This document shows positions 1 through 6,713 of a stretch of 13,816 nt of DNA, in pieces (positions within the stretch are counted from its first letter, which is position 1; every line of letters begins with the position of its first letter). The notes beneath the pieces were generated by a model. The model was given only the letters and a program-made list of their open reading frames with translations. It did no database searches and was not told the DNA's origin. The DNA lies in contig JAKIUO010000074.1 of the NCBI GenBank assembly GCA_021647535.1, positions 1 through 13,816 of the forward strand. Reading direction: 5' to 3'. Both the position numbers and the translations under genes were made by a program. This DNA is from Hyphomicrobiaceae bacterium (lineage in GTDB: Bacteria; Pseudomonadota; Alphaproteobacteria; Rhizobiales; JAKIUO01).

Positions 1-125
1 ATATCGGTATCAGGATTGTCCAGACTGAACTTGATCGCATAGTGCAGGCCGCGATAACTTTCCTCTGATCCGTCAATACAAACGAGAATATTGAACATGT
101 GTTTGTCGTCGTTCTTGTCGCTCAT
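1..125 (-). CDS. Universal stress protein (UspA family), N-terminal part, cut by window edge
   Basis: Reading the minus strand from the ATG at 125 gives about 41 residues, MSDKNDDKHM then FNILVCIDGSEESYRGLHYA, before the window ends. The hydrophobic first strand followed by a D-G-S-E-E-S-Y-R-G-L-like turn and helix is the usual start of a Usp domain (first beta strand, the nucleotide-contacting Asp, then helix 1). An inner ATG at residue 10 is an alternative start directly before the first strand. A CAAGGG stretch lies about 7 bases upstream of the first ATG and favours that start. Usp proteins are small cytosolic nucleotide-binding proteins induced by growth arrest and stress. Only the N-terminus is visible, so it is unknown whether this is a single- or double-domain Usp and whether the ATP-binding G-2x-G-9x-G motif is present. 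Confidence 0.8.
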   Translation of the reverse strand, partial: MSDKNDDKHMFNILVCIDGSEESYRGLHYAIKFSLDNPDTD

Positions 126-620
126 GGATAAACCCTTGATCTGCCTCTAAATAGTCGAAATTTCTGCCTGCAGTCGATTTTATACGAAAAACAGGAAATT
201 GCCAGACAGCCTTTAGTTATGCATTTGCCAAAAATAACAAAAGCTCAATCTTTTTAAGTGCAGACGGGCTTGCAAGCAAGGGGGGACAGATATAAAATTA
301 ACGCCGATAATCCAAAATCAATTTGGATATATAGCCAGCGGCTACAAGCGATTTGGCTGCAGACGGGTGAAACTCGTTGATCGGACAACGGTTTTTCGCA
401 ATCTTTTTTCGGGTTTTTGAGTGTTTTTAGTATAAGTCTGGACTGGTTATCGGTGAGCTGGATGAAATCGGCTGTCGCTCGCCTGAAGCCGTGATATTTG
501 CCAGCAGAAAAATGAGATGAGGATATTCAAATAAAGATCAGAACCCAACCAAATAGGGCGAATTGTTCTCATCTGAGAAGGCTCACCTTATCTAAAATAA
601 AATGAACCTGTTGAAATCAT
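126..620. other. Gene-free stretch between usp and tRNA-His
   Basis: No convincing coding region was seen on either strand. The stretch is AT-rich and should hold the usp promoter (minus strand; a TATAAA-like -10 is visible near 180-185 without a good -35). A small inverted repeat, ATCCAAA-5-TTTGGAT, lies at 310-328 and could be a protein-binding site. Behind the 3' end of tRNA-His (below 621 on the minus strand) no clear hairpin plus T-run terminator is visible. Confidence 0.4.
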
Positions 621-697
621 TGGTACCGCTGATCTGGATTGAACAGATGACCTCCTGGTCCACAACCAGGCGCTCTAACCAACTGAGCTACAGCGGC
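621..697 (-). tRNA. tRNA-His (anticodon GTG), CCA encoded
   Basis: The minus strand folds as a complete cloverleaf. The acceptor is GCCGCTG pairing with CAGCGGT, the D arm is GCTC/GAGC, the anticodon stem is CCTGG/CCAGG around the loop TTGTGGA (anticodon GTG at 663-661), and the T loop is TTCAATC. The 3' CCA is encoded at 623-621. Pair 1-72 is G-U, the discriminator base 73 is A, and the base before position 1 is T. The usual bacterial G-1:C73 pair of tRNA-His is therefore absent. This matches the atypical tRNA-His known from a large group of alphaproteobacteria, whose histidyl-tRNA synthetase has co-evolved with it. Confidence 0.97.
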
Positions 698-716
698 ATA
701 TGAAACTCTTTTACCG

Positions 717-745
717 TATCTACTCCGTTTTTTTTTTCAATTCAA
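717..745 (-). promoter_or_regulatory. Probable sigma-70 type promoter of tRNA-His
   Basis: On the minus strand TTGAAT (745-740) is followed by a 17-base spacer containing a run of ten A, then TAGATA (722-717). Transcription would start near 710, a few bases before the mature tRNA 5' end at 697. Spacing and position are good. The -10 match is only moderate. Confidence 0.5.
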
Positions 746-1034
746 GTCATAAAGGCTATCGTTTTGATCTTTATCGGCAAGGGGCAAAATGTTGCAAGGC
801 TGGCCAAAAACCTAAATATCGGATATGAGGCGTGAATTAGGGGCAATATCAGGCATATGTGGACGAAGCCGGGTCAATTGCGCTATTTTAGCAAGCAGTA
901 TATGTACAAACAAGGAGTTTTGGTCAAAACCGTCTGTGGTTGGTTTATCTGGAGTTGAGTTAACGGATTTATCGACAGATTATTCTAATGGGCGTTTTAC
1001 GTGCCCGGCAGAGCAACGCTTTTTACCAATCATC

Positions 1035-3284
1035 ATGACCATATCCCCAATGACATTTGGCGATCCGAGCCAGAAGCTGTGGAAACAGTCCGCACCGCTT
1101 TGGCTGATTGATGTAACGCGCGCCCGTATTGTCTGGGCCAATCAGGCCTGCCTTGATTTTAGCGGAGCGCGTTCATTGGATGACTTGAGGCGTTTGCGCT
1201 TTGATGCTCATTCTCCCTTTATCGGCCAGCTGGCCAGTCTGATGCCAGATCGAGATGATCATATCGGCGTGCGCGAGCAATTGCGTTTTCCGTCCGCTGA
1301 GGGCGTCTTTGTTCTGGATTGTCTTTGTCGCTATCAGCAGATCAATGAAGAACAGGCCGGGGTGTTGGTCGAACTGGTCGCCGATAGGGGATTGATTGAG
1401 GAAGGCGCGCTGGTGCCAGAGTCGGAGGAGCCAGAGCTGCAGGAACCAGGGCCGCAGGAACCAGGGCCGACGGAACCAGAGCTGCAGGAAGATGTGCAAA
1501 ACAGCGCAAAAAAGACACAAGAACAGCAGCGGGAGGACGAAGCTTTTGCAAAAAGCACAACAAAGGTACGAGAACAACCACTCAGCCAACATCAAAACGG
1601 AACTTTAACACAGCCAGAGCCTCCAAAGCCAACCGCTGCAAAACCGGTTCATGCGCAAGCTCAAATCTCCCCTCGTCAAAAAAAGTCTGCCCCGCCGGCC
1701 GCTGTGTTGCATTTTGACGAGATAAACGGTGCCAACGGGTTTGAAATAAAGGCAGGCAGTGTTGATGAAGAAGACCTGCAAACTTTGCGTGAGATTGCCC
1801 GTTTGATTAATGGTCCGGCCCTGCTAGAGGAAGGGGACGAGCTGGTGATGGACAATCGACCCGCCATAACGACCAGAGGTAAACCGCCACCGTCGGATGT
1901 CGCAGAGGGGGCGACAAAAAATCATTCGAGTCGCTCCTTGATCAATAACCGGCCTGATTATGAGGATTTGCGCACGTCTGATGACACGAAAAGGGCACCA
2001 GAGCCAAAGGTTTCCACACGAAATGGAGCTGCAAAACAGGCTCCGGGTCGGGGGGAGCGAAACTATTTTCTGGAAAGCCTGCCAGTGGCGCTGGCCATTG
2101 CCATGGGCGGACGCCTGATGCGGGCTAATGAGACGTTCTTATATGCGTTTGGGTTTGCTTCAGAAAGTGAACTGCGGCGGGCGGGCGGGTTAGCCGCTTT
2201 GTTTCCGCAAAGCGACAACGGGGTGCTACGGGCTGTCGATACCCAAAACGCTGGGGCGCAGTGTGAGCGCTCTCACAGCCGCTCGGGGCAAGTGACGACA
2301 AAATGCGTTTCACGTTCTGGGCGCGAGCGCAGAGTTCCCGTTGCCTTTCGCAATGTCTCAACTGGCCAGGATATTGTGCAGATTCTCATTTTGCACGAAG
2401 ATGCCCTGAAGCGAGAAAAATTGAAGCGAGAAGAATTGGGGCAAACTGAATTGGGGCGTCACGAAGCGGTGAATGATCGAGATGAACCGGTCAGGTCGTC
2501 AAATCCGGGAGAGGGGGGGCGAGCACTTTCAGAGCGCACTTTTGGTCAGGACAGTATTGATTTTCTGGCCAATGTCAGCCACGAAGTCAGAACCCCGCTT
2601 AATTCCATTATCGGCTTTTCCGAACTCATGAAAGATGAGCGTTTTGGGGCTGTGGATGCTAATAAATTTCGCGAATATGCCAGTGATATTCATAGCAGCG
2701 CCATGCACGCCCTCAGTCTGATCAATGATTTGCTCGATATTACCAAGATTATTGCGGGAAAATCTGACCTTGAGTTCGAAAAGGTATCGATCAACAAGCT
2801 GGTCAGGCAGATCGTCAGCTCTATGCGTACGCAGGCTAGTGATCGTCATATTCGCCTTGAAACGAATTTTCAGGCCGGTTTGCCCGCGCTATTTGCAGAC
2901 CCGCGCAGCCTCAACCAGATTTTTCTTAATCTGTTGTCAAATGCCATCAAGTTCACCGAAAAAGGCGGGCAAGTGATTGTCAGCTCACAGCTTTTGGAAG
3001 AGGGCGGTGTATTGTTGTCCGTTATTGATACGGGGATCGGTATGAATGCCGAACAGTTGGTAAAAGCCCTTGAACCCTTTGAACAGATTGAACCGGTGCC
3101 CTCGGCAAAAGGTCATGAACTGCCGTCTGCGCAAAGGGGGACAGGGCTTGGTTTGCCGCTGACCAAGGCGCTTGTCAAAGGCAATCAGGCGGGTTTTTCA
3201 ATTCAGAGCACGTCGGGAGAGGGCACTCGTATTGAAATTTACTTTCCCCCCGAAAGGCTGGTGGAGGGGGCCGTCCCGCGTTAG
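1035..3284 (+). CDS. PAS-domain sensor histidine kinase, PdhS/DivJ/PleC type
   Basis: Soluble sensor kinase of 749 residues from the ATG at 1035; no membrane segment is visible. Domains in order are: an N-terminal PAS-like region (about 15-70, with WLIDVTRARIVWANQACL); an acidic, Pro/Glu- and Lys-rich low-complexity region (about 125-335); a second PAS-like region (about 340-460, ESLPVALAIAMGGRLMRANE); HisKA with H-box SHEVRTPLNSIIGF (phospho-acceptor His516); and HATPase_c with N-box NLLSNAIKF (Asn636), G1 DTGIGM (Asp665) and G2 RGTGLGL (from Arg701). The H-box context FLANVSHEVRTPLNSIIGFS and the following FREYASDIH...LSLINDLLDI are typical of PdhS-family kinases, which act on DivK-type regulators to control cell division and polarity. 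The reading frame is open back to an ATG at 825, but no good ribosome site supports that start, and 1035 lies just before the first PAS-like region. Start uncertain, family assignment fairly sure; orthology to pdhS itself is not shown. Confidence 0.85.
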   Translation: MTISPMTFGDPSQKLWKQSAPLWLIDVTRARIVWANQACLDFSGARSLDDLRRLRFDAHSPFIGQLASLMPDRDDHIGVREQLRFPSAEGVFVLDCLCRYQQINEEQAGVLVELVADRGLIEEGALVPESEEPELQEPGPQEPGPTEPELQEDVQNSAKKTQEQQREDEAFAKSTTKVREQPLSQHQNGTLTQPEPPKPTAAKPVHAQAQISPRQKKSAPPAAVLHFDEINGANGFEIKAGSVDEEDLQTLREIARLINGPALLEEGDELVMDNRPAITTRGKPPPSDVAEGATKNHSSRSLINNRPDYEDLRTSDDTKRAPEPKVSTRNGAAKQAPGRGERNYFLESLPVALAIAMGGRLMRANETFLYAFGFASESELRRAGGLAALFPQSDNGVLRAVDTQNAGAQCERSHSRSGQVTTKCVSRSGRERRVPVAFRNVSTGQDIVQILILHEDALKREKLKREELGQTELGRHEAVNDRDEPVRSSNPGEGGRALSERTFGQDSIDFLANVSHEVRTPLNSIIGFSELMKDERFGAVDANKFREYASDIHSSAMHALSLINDLLDITKIIAGKSDLEFEKVSINKLVRQIVSSMRTQASDRHIRLETNFQAGLPALFADPRSLNQIFLNLLSNAIKFTEKGGQVIVSSQLLEEGGVLLSVIDTGIGMNAEQLVKALEPFEQIEPVPSAKGHELPSAQRGTGLGLPLTKALVKGNQAGFSIQSTSGEGTRIEIYFPPERLVEGAVPR
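1428..1487 (+). repeat. Four tandem 15-bp units inside the kinase gene
   Basis: Four in-frame 15-bp units starting at 1428, 1443, 1458 and 1473 encode EPELQ, EPGPQ, EPGPT and EPELQ. They lie in the low-complexity linker between the two PAS-like regions. Being multiples of three, copy-number changes would alter linker length without breaking the frame. Confidence 0.85.
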
Positions 3285-3827
3285 AGCGGTCCAGGTTTGC
3301 GCTGCATCATTCTGACGGGCATTTTGCTCAGGTTTCGGCTATGTCAAATCGTCGCGACAAGAGGCGAGGGAGAGGGGTGTAATCTGGCGAATGCAGGTTG
3401 TGACAGGACAAGAATTTGCGGTATCTGAATGCGTTTTTTTGAGTGCCCTCAGGCTTTTTTTGAAAGAGAAAATTAAAGACGGGGCATGGGGATGGTGGTT
3501 AGGATGGTAAAGCAGAAATGCCTAATATAAGGTGGTTTTTGCAGAATATGCAGGTGTTTTTTTGGCTCTTTTGGGGAGGACGAATTTAGCTTTGCTTACC
3601 GGGGTGCGCGCTTGTAATGATTTGTAGGGCAGACGCGCCAGGGCCAACGAGTACTCTGATTTTTTGATTACATTAAAGTTATGAAATTCCGTTCACTAAT
3701 TTGTGAGTCTTCTCTTTTTCATCCTGAATGTGGTTGATTTTACGCTATGATAGCGATATTCAAAATGCAACCAACGGGCTTTTAAATGCAAGCTTTGAAT
3801 GAGTAATATTTAGTGGAGATCAGCAAA
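3285..3827. other. Gene-free stretch between kinase and L,D-transpeptidase
   Basis: About 540 bp without a supportable gene on either strand. A weak terminator candidate for the kinase is GCC-CTCA-GGC followed by seven T near 3445-3461, but its stem is only three pairs. A TATGAT sequence at 3746-3751 could be the -10 of the transpeptidase promoter; no convincing -35 precedes it. Short ATG-to-stop frames of 13-18 codons occur but have no ribosome site. Confidence 0.35.
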
Positions 3828-4625
3828 ATGTTTGCACGCTTCTTTCTGTCGACCCTGATTGTGGGGCTGTTTGCGAGTTTTTCGGTTATTGGTGCCGCAT
3901 CAGCTAAAAAAACGAAGACCTATTCTGTTTCCAAGAAAGCCCAGAATAAATATCTGAAAAAACGGGCAAGACTTCGCCGTAACAAAGCCCGTCGGGCCAA
4001 ACAACGCCGCTTTGCCAACAGGAAGCGCACGATCAGCTATCCTGTCAATTCTGCGAAGAAAAAGAAAGCCACCAGGGTGTCTCTGGGGCTGGCCAGCATT
4101 AAAAATTCGCGCCATGCCCGGCTGACAAGTGGTGGCCGTATGAGTGTGGCCAAGGATACACGCAAAAAGACCGTGCGTAATTTTGGCAAGCGCGTCAGCT
4201 ATAAATATCGCCCTGGTACGGTGGTCATCAGCAATTAGACGCGCCGCCTCTATTATGTGGTGCGTCGTGGCAAGGTCATTAGCTACCCTATCGCCACGCC
4301 CCGCCCCGATGAAGTGTGGTCCGGCAGCACCAAAGTCAGCAAGAAAAAGTTCAACCCTGACTGGTATCCAACCCCGGCCATGCGTGAGAAAAACCCCAAC
4401 CTGCCTGAAAAGGTTGCTGGTGGCAGCAAATATAATCCCTTCGGCAAACGCGCCATTTATCTGGGCAAGTCGCTCTACCGTATTCACGGCACCAACCGTC
4501 CCGGCTCCATTGGGCGCTCCGCATCAGGTGGTTGTTATCGTATGCATAATAATGACATCCGCAAATTGTGGCGGAAGGTCAAGGTTGGTACGCCAGTCGT
4601 CGTTTTGACCAAAAGAAAAATTTAG
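3828..4625 (+). pseudogene. Exported L,D-transpeptidase (YkuD fold) interrupted by an in-frame TAG
   Basis: L,D-transpeptidases cross-link peptidoglycan stems (3-3 links) or attach proteins to them in the periplasm. From the ATG at 3828 (GGAG at 3815-3818, nine bases upstream) the frame encodes a signal peptide (1-26, ending GAASA before KKTKT), a very basic linker (27-83, 26 of 57 residues Lys or Arg), and then the YkuD domain. TAG at 4236-4238 (codon 137) falls inside the first domain strand: PGTVVISN, stop, TRRLYYVV. The same frame then runs intact to 4625 with RIHGTN (His220) and SGGCYRM (Cys236), the catalytic His and Cys signature. Restoring a sense codon would give 265 residues, a normal size. 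No ribosome site precedes the in-frame GTG codons at 4257 and 4260, so separate translation of the catalytic half is unlikely. It could be a recent nonsense mutation, read-through, or a sequence error. Some readers may annotate two genes, 3828-4238 and 4257-4625. Confidence 0.85.
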
Positions 4626-4666
4626 TTTGAGTTCCTTAAACTTTGTTGAGGGCTTTCGACGAAACC

Positions 4667-4708
4667 AAAAACGGCAGGTGGTATTTCAACCGTCTGCCGT
4701 TTTTGTTT
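4667..4708 (+). terminator. Rho-independent terminator behind the L,D-transpeptidase
   Basis: A 15-pair stem (4667-4681 with 4690-4704, including two G-T pairs) encloses an 8-base loop. The A-run in the 5' arm and T-run in the 3' arm continue into TTTTGTTTG. It begins 41 bases after the transpeptidase stop and is the strongest terminator in the window. The A-run on the other side makes it potentially bidirectional. Confidence 0.88.
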
Positions 4709-4726
4709 GTAAGCGCAATTGATGGC

Positions 4727-4755
4727 TTGCCTTTCGAGAGGAGAGGCGCTATACG
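4727..4755 (+). promoter_or_regulatory. Candidate promoter of tRNA-Arg
   Basis: TTGCCT (4727-4732) is separated by 17 bases from TATACG (4750-4755). Transcription would start near 4762, leaving a leader of about 87 nt before the tRNA at 4849. That leader contains an imperfect inverted repeat (GATTTCAG... with ...CTGAAATC, about 4813-4842). This is a match by eye only; a promoter closer to the tRNA is not excluded. Confidence 0.35.
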
Positions 4756-4848
4756 CTCCTATACGCAAATCAGCTCCTTTGCCAGACAACTGAAAAGGAC
4801 CGCTCTTTTGTGAGATTTCAGCGGTTTTAACTGCCTGAAATCATATGC

Positions 4849-4925
4849 GCGCTGGTAGCTCAGTTGGATAGAGCACTTGGCTACGAACTAAGGGGTCGGG
4901 GGTTCGAATCCTCCCCAGCGCGCCA
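4849..4925 (+). tRNA. tRNA-Arg (anticodon ACG), CCA encoded
   Basis: Complete cloverleaf. The acceptor is GCGCTGG pairing with CCAGCGC, the D arm is GCTC/GAGC, and the anticodon stem is CTTGG/CTAAG with loop CTACGAA (anticodon ACG at 4883-4885). The T stem is GGGGG/CCTCC with loop TTCGAAT, the discriminator is G, and CCA is encoded at 4923-4925. A34 is expected to be deaminated to inosine by TadA so that CGU, CGC and CGA are read. No integrase or att-like repeat was seen beside it. Confidence 0.97.
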
Positions 4926-5416
4926 ATAAAATCAAGCACTTACCTATTTTCAGCGATTACTACGCCCAAGAAACTCCTTTAAAAACGGCGTGTTTTGCGG
5001 GTCTGAGCGCTCGCCGCTGCCCTTGAGAAGGGGGGGGGCTGTCGATATTCCATTCCACATATCTTCTTTTTCAAGCCGGGACAGCCTGCAACGCTCACAG
5101 CAGTCGTGTTTCGTTTTTAGTTCTTTATGGTAAATGGTATTTTAACAGAAATATTGCAGAGTGGTGCCAACAGTTCAATACTAGCGAAGTGCGAGTTAAA
5201 CTATGGTATGTCAGTCTGTTTTTAAGCAAATAGGGATCGGCATGATCGCTGTTTCTGCCCAACCACTGCCATTGATAGGCGTTATTATTGGTGCCTGTTC
5301 CTGGCCCTGTATTTCGCCCGCCGTTTCTTCTTCTTTTAAATCGATTGACCGTCCTCCTCCAGATTTGAGGTGAGTTTTCGGCTGACAAGTTTTTTAAAAA
5401 TACTGGGAGTGTTATT
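4926..5416. other. Gene-free stretch between tRNA-Arg and the carboxypeptidase gene
   Basis: No supportable gene. It contains small palindromes (GAGCGCTC near 5006-5013), a hairpin-like CCCTT-GAGA-AGGGG that runs into nine consecutive G (5030-5038), and a 56-codon frame at 5203-5373 without a good ribosome site. The promoter of the carboxypeptidase gene should lie here but no clear -35/-10 pair stands out. No obvious terminator follows the tRNA. Confidence 0.35.
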
Positions 5417-6676
5417 GTGTTGGGTAAAAGTTTTTCTAAGGTTTTGGGTATCGTTAAAACGGCACTGCTCATTTTTTCTCTTATGTTTGTCCTGTCACTA
5501 AATGTTGTGGCCAAGAATAAATATGCGGCCATTGTTATCGATGGATCGACGGGCGAGGTATTGCACGAACAATATGCGGATGCGCCTCGTTATCCGGCAT
5601 CTCTTACAAAAATCATGACACTTTATATTCTTTTTGAGCGCTTGAAAAAAGGTCAATTGAATTTCGAGAGCAAATTTCTTGTCAATCGGCACGCTGCCAA
5701 TCAGCCGCCTTCAAAGCTTGGTTTAAAACCGGGCTCAAGGATCCGGGTCAAAGATGCTATTGGCGCTTTAGTGACCAAATCGGCAAATGATGTTGCCGCT
5801 ACCGTTGCCGTCAATATCTCTGGAAGTGAAACGCAGTTTGCTCGCCTTATGACGAGGAAAGCGCGCAGTCTTGGTATGAAAAATACCGTTTTCAAAAATG
5901 CTTCTGGACTGCCCAATCGTTATCAGAAAACGACCGCACGGGACATGGCCAGACTGTCCATGCGGATCATGAATGATTTTCCCAAATATTCCCGCTTTTT
6001 TGCAAAAAAGAGATATAGATATAAACGGCGTTCTTATCGCAATCATAATGGTCTGCTTTTGACCTACAAGGGTACTGAGGGCATCAAGACGGGCTATACG
6101 CGGGCCTCTGGTTTTAATCTGACGACATCTGTCAAACGTAATAACAAGCATCTTATTGCCGTTGTGATGGGCGGGCGGACATCACGTTCACGCAATGCGA
6201 GGATGATTGTCCTATTGTCAAAAAACCTGCCAAAAGCAGTCAGCATTCATAACAAGGTGCCCTTGCAACAACGTATGGCTCAAATTGGTCGCCCTGCCAA
6301 AACTTATAATAATGGGGTTTTGTATACGGCTTCCATCACATCAAAAAAGCGCAACTCAGCCAGTAAAAAAACGAAAATATTATCAAAACGCTTTATTCCA
6401 AATGGCTTTAGAAGCCTTGGCCAGGGGCGGGGGTATGCAATCCAGATTGGCGTATTTGACCAACGCCAGCTTGCCGTAAAGCAGATCAAACGCACTCTAA
6501 GTGAGGTTGGGCAGATTTTGAAGAACCGTCCGGCCTATATCCTGCCCTCAACGCGTCGGGGCGTGGCTATTCACCGAGCTCGTTTTGCGGGTTTCTTTTC
6601 AAGAGGCAGAGCCAGACAGGCGTGCCAGAACATTAAAAAAGAGATGGCGGTCAATTGCATCGTGACGATGCAATGA
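5417..6676 (+). CDS. D-alanyl-D-alanine carboxypeptidase (peptidase S11) with C-terminal SPOR domain
   Basis: Penicillin-binding-protein type DD-carboxypeptidase that trims the terminal D-Ala from peptidoglycan pentapeptides in the periplasm. All three active-site motifs are present: S62-L-T-K65 (PASLTKIMT), S122-A-N124 (TKSANDVAA) and K224-T-G226 (GIKTGYTRASG). Residues 1-32 form a signal peptide (likely cleavage after NVVA). The basic stretches KKRYRYKRRSYRN and TSKKRNSASKKTKILSKRF give a strongly basic protein. Residues 337-419 (YAIQIGVFDQRQLAVKQI...) look like a SPOR domain, which binds denuded glycan at the division septum. The start is a GTG at 5417 with GGGAG seven bases upstream; TTG directly after it is the second codon. 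419 residues is normal for this domain combination. It acts upstream of L,D-transpeptidases by making tetrapeptide donors; a YkuD gene lies on the other side of the neighbouring tRNA. Confidence 0.93.
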   Translation: MLGKSFSKVLGIVKTALLIFSLMFVLSLNVVAKNKYAAIVIDGSTGEVLHEQYADAPRYPASLTKIMTLYILFERLKKGQLNFESKFLVNRHAANQPPSKLGLKPGSRIRVKDAIGALVTKSANDVAATVAVNISGSETQFARLMTRKARSLGMKNTVFKNASGLPNRYQKTTARDMARLSMRIMNDFPKYSRFFAKKRYRYKRRSYRNHNGLLLTYKGTEGIKTGYTRASGFNLTTSVKRNNKHLIAVVMGGRTSRSRNARMIVLLSKNLPKAVSIHNKVPLQQRMAQIGRPAKTYNNGVLYTASITSKKRNSASKKTKILSKRFIPNGFRSLGQGRGYAIQIGVFDQRQLAVKQIKRTLSEVGQILKNRPAYILPSTRRGVAIHRARFAGFFSRGRARQACQNIKKEMAVNCIVTMQ

Positions 6677-6713
6677 AACAAAGCTGGAAGTGTTGCGATC
6701 AACAGGCCCGATA

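Noticed and set aside
789..815. Eight-codon frame (MLQGWPKT) with AAGGGG upstream, before the kinase gene, as a leader peptide.
   Set aside because: No regulatory codon bias, no attenuator structure and no conservation evidence; such short frames occur by chance.
825..1034. N-terminal extension of the kinase to the ATG at 825.
   Set aside because: The extra 70 residues look non-conserved and lack a good ribosome site; the PAS-like region begins just after 1035. Not fully excluded.
4255..4625. Independent gene for the catalytic half of the L,D-transpeptidase.
   Set aside because: The in-frame starts are GTG codons without a ribosome site and would remove the first strand of the domain; the ATG at 4255 is in another frame.
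4849..4925. tRNA-Arg as an integration site for a mobile element.
   Set aside because: No repeat of the tRNA 3' end and no integrase gene were found in the window.
5030..5038. Run of nine G as a phase-variation switch.
   Set aside because: It lies in non-coding DNA about 380 bp from the next start codon, not in a promoter spacer or a reading frame that can be recognised.
5203..5373. 56-codon frame with a lipobox-like I-G-A-C, as a small lipoprotein gene.
   Set aside because: No ribosome site, poor signal-peptide composition (Pro and Gln in the core), and it lies where the carboxypeptidase promoter is expected.
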